Source: an uncultured Roseicyclus sp.
GTDB taxonomy: Bacteria; Pseudomonadota; Alphaproteobacteria; Rhodobacterales; Rhodobacteraceae
NCBI GenBank assembly: GCA_947491935.1
Contig: CANLLF010000003.1
Span: forward strand, 1-64,000
DNA length: 64,000 nucleotides
Direction: 5' to 3'
Part shown: piece after piece, positions 9,901 to 18,163 of the stretch
How positions within the stretch are numbered: the stretch's first letter is position 1
Layout: each line of letters starts with the position of its first letter
The notes under the pieces: model-generated
Told to the model about the DNA's origin: nothing
Seen by the model: the letters and a program-made list of their open reading frames with translations, nothing else
Databases searched by the model: none
Position numbers and translations under genes: made by a program

Positions 9901-10089
9901 TACTTCGAGTTCCGGCAAATCCCGTCCGGTTTTTTTGACGCCGATGCCCATCTGGGCCTTGCGGTCATCGCTCAGTCCCGCAAACAAGACGCCAAGGCGG
10001 AGGAGCATTTCGCCGCCGCGGCATCGATCTACCAGCAACAGGATTTCGCCCCCGGCCTTGCCAAGGTGGACCGCCTGCGGAAGCGCTAA
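6991..10089 (+). CDS. class III cyclase domain - AAA ATPase - TPR signalling protein
   Basis: A 1032-residue cytoplasmic protein. Residues 8-180 form a class III nucleotide cyclase domain: metal-binding Asp13 (VDVVGST) and Asp57 (FAGDSM), plus the Asn and Arg of VNLAARLQ. Residues 205-560 form a STAND/AAA-type ATPase with Walker A GPAGIGKS (233-240) and Walker B IVFEDIHWLD (about 348-357). The remainder is helical and TPR-like. Such proteins couple ATP-dependent conformational change to cyclic nucleotide signalling. The purine-recognising Lys and Asp of the family are replaced by Asp53 and Ser, so activity or base choice may differ. The start at 6991 directly precedes the conserved domain; a GTG at 6976 is an alternative. 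It follows the fusion oxidoreductase gene by 180 bases on the same strand. Confidence 0.8.
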   Translation: MNEKRWVATLMVDVVGSTELTNRIGAEDTFSVMQDILRDIVDSVRGADGYPVDFAGDSMFAIFGAPKAVENAALVACKTAFDILEKVRGRKADFAARYGVSPDIRIGIGGGEVLIGGLGIDEQIKLNALGSAVNLAARLQSIAEPGQVFCSEEVHHEIEGFAAAQKVGAFELKGFPDPVIAFRLTDVFAAKTSLEARIFRGGHDYVGREEKIAEFRAWLADDGAQAQVRLVHGPAGIGKSRFIHQALKHPEHQHPNIFVNCSVTTRDEPFAAIADIVRAHVARLGQDPSADMDAMLVDLSQNNRQISGKTIALLQRRLRHVVENDAVDIRRDLGFLFHAIATRTNTRIVFEDIHWLDEQSAEILGEFLEMAERHDKIVLISRFRDDFAWSTTLVPNALELRPLSQGNILSLVQQSFPEFEDLEPLSATIYEKSEGNPLFAEEILRHIKARLTEPGQNPAAIVPAIRTIGTLQNLIFARFDLLPDGLKTSLKFAAIIDRYINHDYLSAQMGSAEDADQVLETAASQGLIEHDAKTQRYRFSHALIRDAIIGSLPRDHKKDLHLQAARIIKEVSGDDTDVNAVLAFHFDQAGDVEPALEHYYAAAQSALDVYALPTCDKFMDRCAELIEDLPTELPPDVLAEALLIWCRCLDIYGNFSKIIRIVTTYRAQLDRSTNIVARTICMSLYGKAQCVGGQIEASLQIIEEAEQIAVEAGDTYAAAHVKTIKLWTLIDHPRDYQREIGEILDEVGEVARATDDDHLTQTVLHMTALRYRVLGDMKNMDATVEALLAFGRARKRNWALAYAKWTEAISHHLKGQLDAAQSASYESIEYTVPGTVDWQAAHFFIDAARSLSGDRTIRPEIFEAQHQKCLEFGDKVFATPAGQQVAVAMILDGHMRRGWARLQQAGDFALEAGHKASIYRHFLGEAEFLLTLAGLLPSDQPRPRMHPLDLLKAISLRIGAVKRAEQLYQRYFEFRQIPSGFFDADAHLGLAVIAQSRKQDAKAEEHFAAAASIYQQQDFAPGLAKVDRLRKR

Positions 10090-10223
10090 CGTCAGGGAGC
10101 GTTGAATGCGCCGATGCGGGACTTTCGATCACCGCACGCACCACCCATGGCCACGCAAGCCCATCACCCTGCATTGCCGCACTTCAACAGCGCCGCATAA
10201 GGCTCTGATAGAGTTGATGAAAT

Positions 10224-10298
10224 TGGCTCCGGCGGTAGGGATCGAACCTACGACCAATTGATTAACAGTCAACTGCTCTACCGCTGAGCTACGCCGGA
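10224..10298 (-). tRNA. tRNA-Asn (GTT)
   Basis: A complete 75-base cloverleaf with encoded CCA. The acceptor arm pairs TCCGGCG with CGCCGGA, the D arm is GCTC...GAGC, the anticodon loop CTGTTAA carries GTT, and the T arm has GGTTCGATCCC. It lies alone between the cyclase gene and the MBL-fold gene. Confidence 0.95.
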
Positions 10299-10357
10299 AC
10301 TGTCGTGGCATATAGCAAGGGGGATTCTGGGCGTCCAGTGGGGGAAACCGGAAAATT

Positions 10358-11239
10358 TCATCGCATCGCAAACTGTGTGGTGGCGCGGACCGGGCCATTG
10401 CATTGGATCTTGGATCGGCTGACCAGATCGATCAGGTGGGCCAGCACATTGCGCTCGGCGGCGGGCAGCAGGGCCGGGGCCACGTCCGTGTAGATCCGGG
10501 CGGCAAGGTGGGCGGGCGTGGCCGGTCCGGCGGCGGACAAGGCGTCAAGGATCTGTGCCTCGCGACCCTGGCGATGCGCGATAAGGGCGCGGGCGCGGTC
10601 CTGCGGCTCGGCCACCGGGTCACCGTGGCCCGGGTAATAGATCCGGTCATCCCGGCCAGACAGCCGCGCGACGGAGGCGAGAAATGCCGTCATGTCCCCG
10701 TCCGGCGGTGACACCAGCGAGGTGGACCAGCCCATCACCAGATCCCCCGAAAACAGCGCGCCGTTCCAGGTGAAGCTCAGGTGGTTGGCCATATGCCCCG
10801 GCGTTTCCAGCACGCCGATGCGGCCCCAGGGCCCGTCAACGCTGTCCCCCTCGGTGATCCGGATGTCCGGCGCGAAGATATCATCGACGCCTTCGCCGCC
10901 ACCGATCAGCCCGCTCTGTGCCAGATCCTGCATGATCGCGCTGCGCCCCCAATCGCTGGGACCGGCCGCAAGGATCGGCGCGCCTGTGGCGTCGGCCAGG
11001 GGCCGGGCGAGGGGGGAGTGATCCAGGTGGGAATGGGTGACGAGGATCTTTGCAACGCGCCCGCCCGGCGGAAGCGCGGCCAGGATGGCGTCCAGATGGT
11101 CCGGAACGGCGGGGCCGGGATCGATCACCACAACCTCGTCTTCGCCCAAGACGTAGGTCTGCGTGCCGGTGAAGGTCATCGGTGACGGGTTCGGGGCGGT
11201 GATCCGGCGCAGGCCCGGTTCCAGCGTTTCGCTTTGCAA
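10358..11239 (-). CDS. metallo-beta-lactamase-fold hydrolase
   Basis: A 293-residue hydrolase of the LACTB2-like branch. The N-terminus APNPSPMTFTGTQTYVLG is typical, followed by the metal motif THSHLDHS, a distal histidine in ETPGHMANH, the aspartate in FSGDLVMGW and the last histidine in YYPGHGDP. A C-terminal helical domain follows, as in ribonuclease-like and thioesterase-like members. The substrate cannot be told. I chose a TTG start at 11239 because GGGAGGGG lies about 10 bases upstream and the preceding reading frame is only the complement of the kinase gene. Only 21 bases separate this start from the divergent kinase start. Confidence 0.8.
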   Translation of the reverse strand: MQSETLEPGLRRITAPNPSPMTFTGTQTYVLGEDEVVVIDPGPAVPDHLDAILAALPPGGRVAKILVTHSHLDHSPLARPLADATGAPILAAGPSDWGRSAIMQDLAQSGLIGGGEGVDDIFAPDIRITEGDSVDGPWGRIGVLETPGHMANHLSFTWNGALFSGDLVMGWSTSLVSPPDGDMTAFLASVARLSGRDDRIYYPGHGDPVAEPQDRARALIAHRQGREAQILDALSAAGPATPAHLAARIYTDVAPALLPAAERNVLAHLIDLVSRSKIQCNGPVRATTQFAMR

Positions 11240-11260
11240 GCTGCCCCCCCTCCCGCTTAG

Positions 11261-12574
11261 ATGGCGCCCATGACGGTTTCCGCCTGGATCAAGAGATTTC
11301 TGCCCCGTGGCCTGTACGGGCGCGCTGCACTGATCCTGATCGTGCCCGTTGTGACGATCCAGCTTGTCGTCAGTTCGGTCTTTCTGCAACGCCATTTCGA
11401 GGATGTGACCCAGCAATTGACCAGTGCGCTGTCGCTGGACCTCAACCTGATCCTCGACACCTGGGCCGCGGACGGGCCCGACGCGGCCCAGGCGCTGGCC
11501 GATGCGTTGGATATCGGGATCAACACGCGGGCGGTGGAGTCGGGATATCAGCGATGGTTCTACGACCTGTCGGGCGTCGTCGTTATCGACGTGCTGGAGC
11601 GTGCAATCCCCGGAATTGCGGGCGTGGATCTGGCCACCGAGGGACGCGAGATTGCCCTTCTGGTCGATCGCGACGACGGCGCCGTTACGTTGAGCACGTC
11701 CAGGCGACGGGTTTCGGCACCTGCCCCCCACCAATTGCTGGTGATCATGGTGGCGACCGGCATTCTGATGACGCTGGTGGCCTTCGTGTTCCTGCGCAAT
11801 CAATTGCGCCCAATCCGCCGCCTGGCGGGGGCCGCGGAGGCCTTCGGCAAGGGCCGCCCGGTGGAGTATCACCCCTCCGGCGCGCTCGAGGTTCGCTCGG
11901 CGGGGCGGGCCTTTCTGGATATGCGGGCCCGGATCGAAGGCCATCTGGAACAACGCACCCTGCTCCTGTCGGGGGTCAGCCACGATCTCCGCACGCCGCT
12001 CACGCGGATGCGCCTTGCATTGGGGATGATGGAGGAGGGGCCCGATCACGCCGATCTGTCCCGGGATGTCGATGAGATGGAGGCGCTGCTGAACACATTT
12101 CTCGATTTCGTACGGGGCGAGGCGCTGGACGATCCGGTGCCGGGCGATCCCATCGCCCTGGTGCGTGAGGTGGTGGAGAATGCAAGGCGCAGTGGCGGCG
12201 AGGTGCGCCTGACCGTGCCGGAGGAGACGGCGGAGGTGCCAATGCGCCCCATGGCCGTTAAGCGGGCCCTGATGAACCTGCTGTCCAACGCTCTGCGTTA
12301 TGGGGAGACGGCCTCCGTCAGCGTGGCGCTGATCGACCGGGCCGTGCGGTTTACCGTGGAGGATGATGGGCCCGGCATCCCCGAGAACCGGCGGGCCGAC
12401 GCCTTGCGGCCCTTCATCCGGCTGGATCAGGCGCGCAATCAGAACCGGGGATCGGGCGTGGGTCTGGGCCTTGCGATTGCCAACGATATCGCCCGTCGCC
12501 ACGGCGGATCGCTGGCGCTTGGGCACAGCGCCGAGATGGGCGGCCTGAGGGTCGATCTGACCCTGCCGCGATAA
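11261..12574 (+). CDS. EnvZ-type sensor histidine kinase
   Basis: A 437-residue membrane kinase. One membrane segment (about 20-40) and a second (about 160-180) frame a periplasmic domain; a HAMP linker follows. The phosphoacceptor H-box is SGVSHDLRTPLTRMRL (His241). The ATP-binding domain has the N box LMNLLSNALRYGE, the G1 box EDDGPGIPE and the G2 box GSGVGLGLAIAND. No response-regulator gene adjoins it here, so it is an orphan in this window. ATG codons at 11261 and 11270 are both possible starts and neither has a clear ribosome site. Confidence 0.85.
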   Translation: MAPMTVSAWIKRFLPRGLYGRAALILIVPVVTIQLVVSSVFLQRHFEDVTQQLTSALSLDLNLILDTWAADGPDAAQALADALDIGINTRAVESGYQRWFYDLSGVVVIDVLERAIPGIAGVDLATEGREIALLVDRDDGAVTLSTSRRRVSAPAPHQLLVIMVATGILMTLVAFVFLRNQLRPIRRLAGAAEAFGKGRPVEYHPSGALEVRSAGRAFLDMRARIEGHLEQRTLLLSGVSHDLRTPLTRMRLALGMMEEGPDHADLSRDVDEMEALLNTFLDFVRGEALDDPVPGDPIALVREVVENARRSGGEVRLTVPEETAEVPMRPMAVKRALMNLLSNALRYGETASVSVALIDRAVRFTVEDDGPGIPENRRADALRPFIRLDQARNQNRGSGVGLGLAIANDIARRHGGSLALGHSAEMGGLRVDLTLPR

Positions 12575-12583
12575 GCGCCCTTG

Positions 12584-12751
12584 TCAGTGTCGGCGCGGCA
12601 GCAGGGCCTTGCTCGCATCCCGGGCCAATTGCCCGTGCGCCTTGGCGCGTTCGCGCCGTGTGTCACCCCCGATCCAATCCGCGCCCGCCCGGTCAATCGC
12701 GCGGGCGGAGGCATGGTCGAGGTAAAACAATAACAGTTTCAACTGGTTCAT
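12584..12751 (-). CDS. small hypothetical protein (55 aa)
   Basis: Fifty-five residues, starting MNQLKLLLFYLDHASARAID and rich in Arg, Ala and Asp after that. I do not recognise a family. The call rests on a GGAGGG ribosome site 7-8 bases before the ATG and on codon use like the neighbours. It converges with the kinase gene, 9 bases away. The first ten residues are hydrophobic but too short to be a membrane helix. Confidence 0.55.
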   Translation of the reverse strand: MNQLKLLLFYLDHASARAIDRAGADWIGGDTRRERAKAHGQLARDASKALLPRRH

Positions 12752-12959
12752 CTGGCGAACCCTCCGTCTGGGGAAGGCTCGGCCAGTTAGCACGGATGGC
12801 CGAGCCCGCATGCAGGGTCGTTCCGTAGGGTTAATATCCCGCAAATTGGCCGCGTTTTCCAAACAAAACCCGTGTCAAGGCGCGGTATCCGCCGCCTCTG
12901 GCCGCCTTGCCCACACACTGGGCAGAAGGGTCGCGCGTTAAGCGGTTCGGGGAAAATGA

Positions 12960-13036
12960 TGGTAGGCCCGGCAGGACTTGAACCCGCAACCAAAGCGTTA
13001 TGAGCGCTCTGCTCTAACCAATTGAGCTACAGGCCC
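12960..13036 (-). tRNA. tRNA with CAT anticodon, probably tRNA-Ile2
   Basis: A 77-base cloverleaf with encoded CCA; the anticodon loop CTCATAA carries CAT. The variable region TTTGGTTGC and T loop TTCAAGT resemble bacterial tRNA-Ile2, whose C34 is changed to lysidine, more than elongator tRNA-Met. The initiator type is excluded, because the first base can pair (G-T) and the anticodon stem lacks three G-C pairs. The Ile2 assignment is by resemblance only. Confidence 0.85.
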
Positions 13037-13119
13037 CCGATCATGAATCCGAGAGGTAGCAGAGCAAACCGGAAGGGGAAAGCGGTCAGATCACGTTGCG
13101 GCGTGCCGCCGGGTCGCTT

Positions 13120-13138
13120 ATCAAGCGAAAAGCTTGAT
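13120..13138. repeat. short inverted repeat ATCAAGC/GCTTGAT
   Basis: A 7-base-pair inverted repeat with a 5-base GAAAA loop, 20 bases before the start of the membrane-protein gene. It could be an operator or a hairpin in the leader. It faintly resembles the TTATCAA dyads elsewhere in the window. Confidence 0.35.
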
Positions 13139-13158
13139 CCAAGGCCGGAGTTTGCCCG

Positions 13159-13557
13159 ATGCCCCCCCTTACGCCGCTTGCGCTGCGCTACCTGGTCTGG
13201 CTGATCGGCCTCCGGATCCTCTATATTGCGGCCGTCAGTTTTCTGGGCCTTCCCAATACCTTGGCGACCACGGTGATCCTAGCAGCGGTGCCTGCGATGG
13301 ATATCGGCCTGCAGGCGGTGCGCAAGGCCACGCGTGTCCTTGCCGCCAGGGATTGGGCCACGATCTGGGCCCTTTTGATTTCCATTTACCTGATCATCAA
13401 CGTCATCGTTCCGGCGATGCTGGTCCCTGCCTTCCGCGAGATCATGAATGATCCGGTTGGCCTGCGCAGCCTCGTTCTGGTGAACCTATCCGCGGGATTG
13501 ATGCTGGCGCTGTTCCTGTGGATCGGCAGCCGGATTGGAACCCGTCGGCAGGGCTGA
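13159..13557 (+). CDS. small integral membrane protein of unknown function
   Basis: A 132-residue protein with about four hydrophobic segments: near 10-30, 35-55, 70-95 and 105-125. It ends in a basic tail (RIGTRRQG). The size and layout resemble the small ABZJ_00895-type membrane proteins of this family of bacteria, but I cannot confirm that. GGAG lies 8 bases before the ATG. Its last 72 bases overlap, on the other strand, the end of the glycosyltransferase-like gene. Confidence 0.65.
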   Translation: MPPLTPLALRYLVWLIGLRILYIAAVSFLGLPNTLATTVILAAVPAMDIGLQAVRKATRVLAARDWATIWALLISIYLIINVIVPAMLVPAFREIMNDPVGLRSLVLVNLSAGLMLALFLWIGSRIGTRRQG

Positions 13558-14502
13558 GGCGGTCGCTTCGGCCATGGCCCGCAAATGGTGTTTCATCCGC
13601 TTGCGTTTGGCGATGGTGCCGAAGGTTTCCAGATATTCCTCGGCCGCAGCCGCGCCGCGCAGCTCCGCCAGACATTCCAGGGCCAATCGCCCGTGGCTGG
13701 AATGCTGCCAGAGCACGCCAAGACGGTGATAATGGGCCACGCTCTGGCGTTGGTCCGGCGCGTGGCCAAAGCTCTGGATGTTGAAATTCATGTGCTGATC
13801 CAGCGATTTGACCGGCGCGCCGCGCAGGTAGCCCAGGATCGGCAGGGTGAATTGATCGATATTCGCGCGCAGATAATCGCGGCTCACCTCACGCTCGAAT
13901 TGCAGGGCGGCCTTCAGCCAGTCGCGCCCGACGCTTGTTGGCACGCCGTCATCGGTGCGCTCCCGAAACAGGACCACACCGGCGTTGAAATAGGGCAGGG
14001 AGATCAGCTTGCGCCCGGCGTTGAATTGCACGCGTTCGGTCGGTAGCGGCAGGTCGAACGCGGCGTAATAATGCGCCCAATCCTCGTCGGATCCGGCAGA
14101 GGCCGCGTAGTCGGACACGCAGGCCGCGATCAGCGCGTCGCCCAGTTCGGATGCGAAATCAACCGGTTCGGTCAAGATCGTGTCGGTATCCAGGAATACC
14201 GACACGTCGCAATCCCGCGGTGCGGCGGCCGCGAGGATCTTGTTGCCATGGGGGTAGGGCGCGGCCCAGGGCGCGTGGCCACCATCGGTGCCGGGAATGC
14301 AGCGGATCTCAACGTCGGATGCGATCAGGATATCGACCGTAAACGGCTCCATCTGCTCGCGGAAATCCTCGCGTATATAGGCCACCGCCCGTTGGCCTTC
14401 CATCAGATGGCACTTGAGCGACGGGGCAAGCAGGCAGGCCTGCGCTTCAAGCCGCGCGCCGTCGACGATGAAGAAGATCTCGGTGGATTTCGATGCCGCC
14501 AT
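13486..14502 (-). CDS. glycosyltransferase-like protein
   Basis: A 338-residue cytoplasmic protein with a GT-A-type pattern: an opening strand EIFFIVDGARLEAQACLL, then VFLDTDTIL with a DxD metal/sugar-nucleotide motif (Asp105, Asp107), then FNAGVVLFRE, typical of transferases that place a sugar acceptor beside NxG. The C-terminus is basic and probably disordered. The acceptor is unknown. No polysaccharide genes are nearby. Its 3' end overlaps the convergent membrane-protein gene by 72 bases, which is unusually long for this compact region. Confidence 0.6.
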   Translation of the reverse strand: MAASKSTEIFFIVDGARLEAQACLLAPSLKCHLMEGQRAVAYIREDFREQMEPFTVDILIASDVEIRCIPGTDGGHAPWAAPYPHGNKILAAAAPRDCDVSVFLDTDTILTEPVDFASELGDALIAACVSDYAASAGSDEDWAHYYAAFDLPLPTERVQFNAGRKLISLPYFNAGVVLFRERTDDGVPTSVGRDWLKAALQFEREVSRDYLRANIDQFTLPILGYLRGAPVKSLDQHMNFNIQSFGHAPDQRQSVAHYHRLGVLWQHSSHGRLALECLAELRGAAAAEEYLETFGTIAKRKRMKHHLRAMAEATASALPTGSNPAADPQEQRQHQSRG

Positions 14503-14669
14503 GACATGCGCCTCGTCGTGTTTTTCTTTGTTGAGGACGGGGCTATGGAAAGAATTTGTCTAAAATTGGGCAGATTGCGGCTTCGGGTTTGCGGGTGCGG
14601 CGCAAGTGCCATGGACGGGGCGCAACCGGGCTGATAACCGAAAGCCGTCTGGGAAAAGGGGCCTTTTTG

Positions 14670-15719
14670 ATGACCGAGCAGAGCAAGGACGCGCTGACCT
14701 ATGCCGATGCGGGCGTCGATATCGACGCGGGCAATGCGCTGGTGGATCGGATCAAGCCCGCCGCCGCCGCCACGACGCGGCCCGGTGTCATGGCCGGACT
14801 GGGCGGGTTCGGCGCGCTTTTTGACCTCAAGGCCGCGGGCTATGACGATCCGGTCCTGGTGGCCGCCACGGACGGCGTCGGCACCAAGCTCAAGATCGCT
14901 ATCGACACCGGCCATTTCGATACGATTGGCGTGGATCTGGTGGCGATGTGCGTCAACGATCTGGTGTGCCAGGGCGCGGAGCCTCTGTTTTTTCTGGATT
15001 ATTTTGCCACCGGCAAGCTGGAGGTTGAGGCCGCCGCGCGCATCGTCGAAGGCATCGCCGCGGGCTGCAAGGCCTCGGGCTGCGCGCTGATCGGCGGCGA
15101 GACGGCGGAGATGCCGGGGCTGTACGCCCCCGGTGATTTTGACCTTGCGGGCTTTGCCGTCGGCGCGATGAACCGTGGCGCTGCGCTGCCCGCCGATGTA
15201 GCCGAGGGCGACGTGCTTCTGGGCCTCGCATCGGACGGCGTCCATTCCAACGGATATTCGCTGGTCCGCCGCGTGGTGGCGCGGACGGGCCTGGATTGGG
15301 ACGCGCCCGCGCCGTTTGCGAATACCAGCCTCGGCGCGGCGCTTCTGGCCCCCACAAGGCTCTACGTGACATCCGCGCTCAAGGCGATCCGCGCTGGCGG
15401 CGTCCACGGGCTGGCCCATATCACCGGCGGTGGCTTGACGGAGAACCTGCCGCGGGTGCTGCCCGACGGGCTCGGCGCGCAGATCGACCTGACATCCTGG
15501 CCGCTGCCGCCTGTGTTCCGCTGGCTCGCTGCCGAAGGCGGCATCGATCAGGCGGAGCTTCTGAAAACCTTCAATGCTGGGATCGGCATGGTTTTGGTCG
15601 TGGCGGCGGACCGGGCCGGGGCCGTCACCCAAACCCTTGAGGCCGCGGGCGAGCAGGTGCACCGCATCGGCGACGTGACGGGCACATCCGGTGTGCACTA
15701 CACGGGACGGCTTGGGTGA
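14670..15719 (+). CDS. purM: phosphoribosylformylglycinamidine cyclo-ligase
   Basis: PurM (AIR synthetase), 349 residues, forms the imidazole ring of AIR from FGAM with ATP in purine synthesis. Seen motifs are the start [13 protein letters not shown], the ATP-binding [26 protein letters not shown], the [10 protein letters not shown] segment and [11 protein letters not shown]. The length is usual for the family. The ATG at 14670 has AAAGGGG about 8 bases upstream and matches the conserved N-terminus. The stop overlaps the GTG start of purN by four bases, so the two form one translational unit. Confidence 0.97.
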   Translation: MTEQSKDALTYADAGVDIDAGNALVDRIKPAAAATTRPGVMAGLGGFGALFDLKAAGYDDPVLVAATDGVGTKLKIAIDTGHFDTIGVDLVAMCVNDLVCQGAEPLFFLDYFATGKLEVEAAARIVEGIAAGCKASGCALIGGETAEMPGLYAPGDFDLAGFAVGAMNRGAALPADVAEGDVLLGLASDGVHSNGYSLVRRVVARTGLDWDAPAPFANTSLGAALLAPTRLYVTSALKAIRAGGVHGLAHITGGGLTENLPRVLPDGLGAQIDLTSWPLPPVFRWLAAEGGIDQAELLKTFNAGIGMVLVVAADRAGAVTQTLEAAGEQVHRIGDVTGTSGVHYTGRLG

Positions 15720-16309
15720 CGAAACGGGTCGCCATCCTGATCTCGGGCGGCGGATCGAACATGGTGGCGCTGGTGCGATCCATGGTCGGGAACCATCCGG
15801 CGCGCCCCTGCCTGGTCCTGTCCAACGTGCCGGCGGCGGGCGGGTTGGCCCGCGCGGCGGAATTGGGCGTGCCCACGGCCTGCGTCGATCACCGCACCTT
15901 CGCCAGGGATCGCCCAGCCTTCGAGGCGGCTTTGCACGGCACGCTCATGGAACACCGCCCCGATATCCTCTGCCTTGCCGGGTTCATGCGGATCCTCACA
16001 CCCGCCTTTACCGACAAGTGGACCGGGCGCATGCTAAACATCCACCCGTCGCTCCTGCCGAAATACAAGGGGCTTGATACCCATGCCCGCGCCATAGCGG
16101 CTGGCGATGCCGAGGCCGGGTGCAGCGTGCACGAGGTGACAGCAGCCCTGGATGACGGCCCGATCCTGGGGCAGGCGCGGGTGCCGATCCACCCCGACGA
16201 TACGCCAGATACGCTCGCCGCGCGGATCCTTCCGATGGAACATCACCTCTACCCCGCCGTTCTGCGCCGCTTCGCTGGGGGAGACCGGACACCGGTTTAC
16301 CTGCCCTGA
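15716..16309 (+). CDS. purN: phosphoribosylglycinamide formyltransferase
   Basis: PurN, 197 residues, transfers the formyl group of 10-formyl-tetrahydrofolate to GAR. The catalytic residues are in place: Asn108 and His110 ([14 protein letters not shown]) and Asp146/147 (ALDDGPIL). The start is GTG at 15716, inside the last codons of purM, and places the conserved [12 protein letters not shown] right at the N-terminus. Confidence 0.97.
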   Translation: MTKRVAILISGGGSNMVALVRSMVGNHPARPCLVLSNVPAAGGLARAAELGVPTACVDHRTFARDRPAFEAALHGTLMEHRPDILCLAGFMRILTPAFTDKWTGRMLNIHPSLLPKYKGLDTHARAIAAGDAEAGCSVHEVTAALDDGPILGQARVPIHPDDTPDTLAARILPMEHHLYPAVLRRFAGGDRTPVYLP

Positions 16310-16396
16310 CGGAGCGCCTCGCGCCGTCTCTTTCCTTCCGCGCGATCCTCCTCTATCACCGCGCAACCCGTCATTTACATCAGACACCGGTTCCAC

Positions 16397-17557
16397 GTGC
16401 CCAAAACCCTCACCACCACTGACGCGCTGGCCGAATTCTGTGCCCGCGCCGCTCACGTCCCCTATGTCACCGTCGATACCGAATTCCTGCGCGAGCGGAC
16501 GTATTTCGCCCAACTCTGCCTTGTGCAGCTGGCGCTTCCGGGAACCGATGACACCGATGCCGTCCTGGTTGACCCGCTGGCCGAGGGCCTGTCGCTGGAG
16601 CCGCTCTACGAGCTGTTTCGCAACAAGAATGTGGTGAAGGTCTTCCACGCCGCCCGGCAGGATCTGGAGATTTTCCACGTCGAGGGCGATCTTGTGCCCG
16701 CGCCGCTGTTCGACACGCAGGTTGCGGCCATGGTCTGCGGCTTCGGCGATCAGGTGGGCTATGAAACCCTAGTGCGCCGGATCGCCAAGGCGTCGCTCGA
16801 TAAATCCTCGCGCTTCACCGATTGGTCGCGCCGCCCGCTCAGCGATGCGCAAAAGACCTACGCCTTGGCCGATGTCACCCATTTGCGGCAGATCTACGAA
16901 TATCTGTCCGCCGAGCTGGAGCGGACCGGCCGCACCCATTGGCTGGAAGAAGAACTGGCGCAGCTGACCAATGCCGACAATTACGTGGTTGAGCCCGATG
17001 CCGCGTGGCGGCGGTTGAAGCTGCGCTCCAATTCGCCGCGAATGCTGGCAATTGCACGGGAATTGGCGGCCTTTCGGGAACGCTACGCGCAGGCGCGGAA
17101 CGTCCCCAGGAACCGCGTGCTGAAAGACGACGCACTGGTTGAGATTGCCTCCACCAAGCCCAAGAATGTGGCCGATCTGGGAAAATCGCGGCTGTTGCTG
17201 CGTGATGCCCGCAAGGGCGCGATTGCCGAGGGGCTGATTGACGCGGTCGCCAAGGGATTGGCGGTGCCGAATTCGGATTTGCCCAAACCCGCCCAGGGCA
17301 AGGATCGATCCAACCTCAACCCCGCGCTTGCCGATCTGCTGCGCGTGCTGCTGAAGGCCAAGGCCGAGGCCGCGAATGTGGCGCCCAAGCTCATCGCCTC
17401 ATCGAGTGATCTCGACGATATCGCCTCCGGCCACACCGATGGCGTCTGGTCAACTGGGTGGCGGCACGAGGTCTTCGGGGCCGATGCCGTGCGGCTTCTG
17501 AACGGCGAAGTGGCGCTGTCCGCCAAGGGGCAAAAGGTCAGGATCGTCGATGTGTGA
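16397..17557 (+). CDS. rnd: ribonuclease D
   Basis: RNase D, 386 residues, a 3'-5' exoribonuclease that trims tRNA and other structured RNAs. The DEDD active-site motifs are visible: VTVDTEFLRE (Exo I), VFHAARQDLEIF (Exo II) and YALADVTHL (Exo III). An HRDC domain (about 205-285) follows (ARELAAFRERYAQ). The GTG start at 16397 is the only one close enough to the conserved TVDTEF motif; the ribosome site is weak. It lies 87 bases after purN and converges with a lipoprotein gene. Confidence 0.95.
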   Translation: MPKTLTTTDALAEFCARAAHVPYVTVDTEFLRERTYFAQLCLVQLALPGTDDTDAVLVDPLAEGLSLEPLYELFRNKNVVKVFHAARQDLEIFHVEGDLVPAPLFDTQVAAMVCGFGDQVGYETLVRRIAKASLDKSSRFTDWSRRPLSDAQKTYALADVTHLRQIYEYLSAELERTGRTHWLEEELAQLTNADNYVVEPDAAWRRLKLRSNSPRMLAIARELAAFRERYAQARNVPRNRVLKDDALVEIASTKPKNVADLGKSRLLLRDARKGAIAEGLIDAVAKGLAVPNSDLPKPAQGKDRSNLNPALADLLRVLLKAKAEAANVAPKLIASSSDLDDIASGHTDGVWSTGWRHEVFGADAVRLLNGEVALSAKGQKVRIVDV

Positions 17558-17562
17558 AAGCG

Positions 17563-17588
17563 GGTCGGCCGCCTAACGGCGGCTGACC
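17563..17588. terminator. hairpin between rnd and the lipoprotein gene
   Basis: An 11-base-pair stem including one G-T pair, GGTCGGCCGCC with GGCGGCTGACC, around a TAAC loop. It includes the stop codon of the minus-strand lipoprotein gene and lies 5 bases after the rnd stop. No T run follows on either strand, so any termination would be weak. Confidence 0.35.
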
Positions 17589-18022
17589 GTCCGGCGGTTG
17601 TTCTGGGCGATGACGGTGATCGATCGGATGCCCTGCAATTCCCCGTTCGACAGCGTGGTGCCCGCCACGATCTCCTGCAAGCCCTGGGTGGACCCGTTGA
17701 GCGGCGGCGCGGCGCGGAATTCATAGACAATCGCGGTTTGGGTCCGTTCAACAAGCCGCAGGCTGGCGTCGAAATACCCCTGCAATGGGGTCACGCCGGT
17801 CGCCCGCAGGATCGCCCCGGATGTTGTAGGCTCCACCGACAATTGCGTGATTTCGGCCACAAGGGCGCGCGGATCCAGCGCCAGGCCTGCCGACCCGGCT
17901 GCATCGGGATCAACGCGAATGCGCTCTTCGCGGTCGCCGCCGAACCAGTTGAGCGGGTTCAGACGGCTGCCACATGCGCCAAGCGTCAGGATCAGGGACA
18001 CGATAAGAAGGGGGCGCAACAT
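17573..18022 (-). CDS. lipoprotein of unknown function
   Basis: A 149-residue protein with a lipoprotein signal peptide: MLRPLLIVSLILTLGACGSR, with Cys17 as the lipid-modified residue. The mature part has a Rhodobacterales-type layout (DPRALVAEITQLSVEPTTSGAILRATG, then VYEFRAAPP), suggesting a small beta-sandwich. The function is unknown. The start at 18022 is set by the signal peptide and an AAAGGTC motif upstream. It is divergent from sufE. Confidence 0.75.
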   Translation of the reverse strand: MLRPLLIVSLILTLGACGSRLNPLNWFGGDREERIRVDPDAAGSAGLALDPRALVAEITQLSVEPTTSGAILRATGVTPLQGYFDASLRLVERTQTAIVYEFRAAPPLNGSTQGLQEIVAGTTLSNGELQGIRSITVIAQNNRRTVSRR

Positions 18023-18163
18023 GGGGCGGACCTTTGACGTAATTCTGCCGTCCTTGCCTAGCGGATCGGGGCGGTATTGGGAAGGGAGGCGGGGCCGCTG
18101 CCCTTTACCTTGTGGCCCGCGCGCCTTACGTCCCCTGCAGACGCCCTGAACGCGGAGTGCCCC

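Noticed and set aside
10358-12526. 722-codon frame as one long hydrolase
   Set aside because: Only the first 293 codons from the TTG at 11239 look coding; the rest mirrors the kinase gene.
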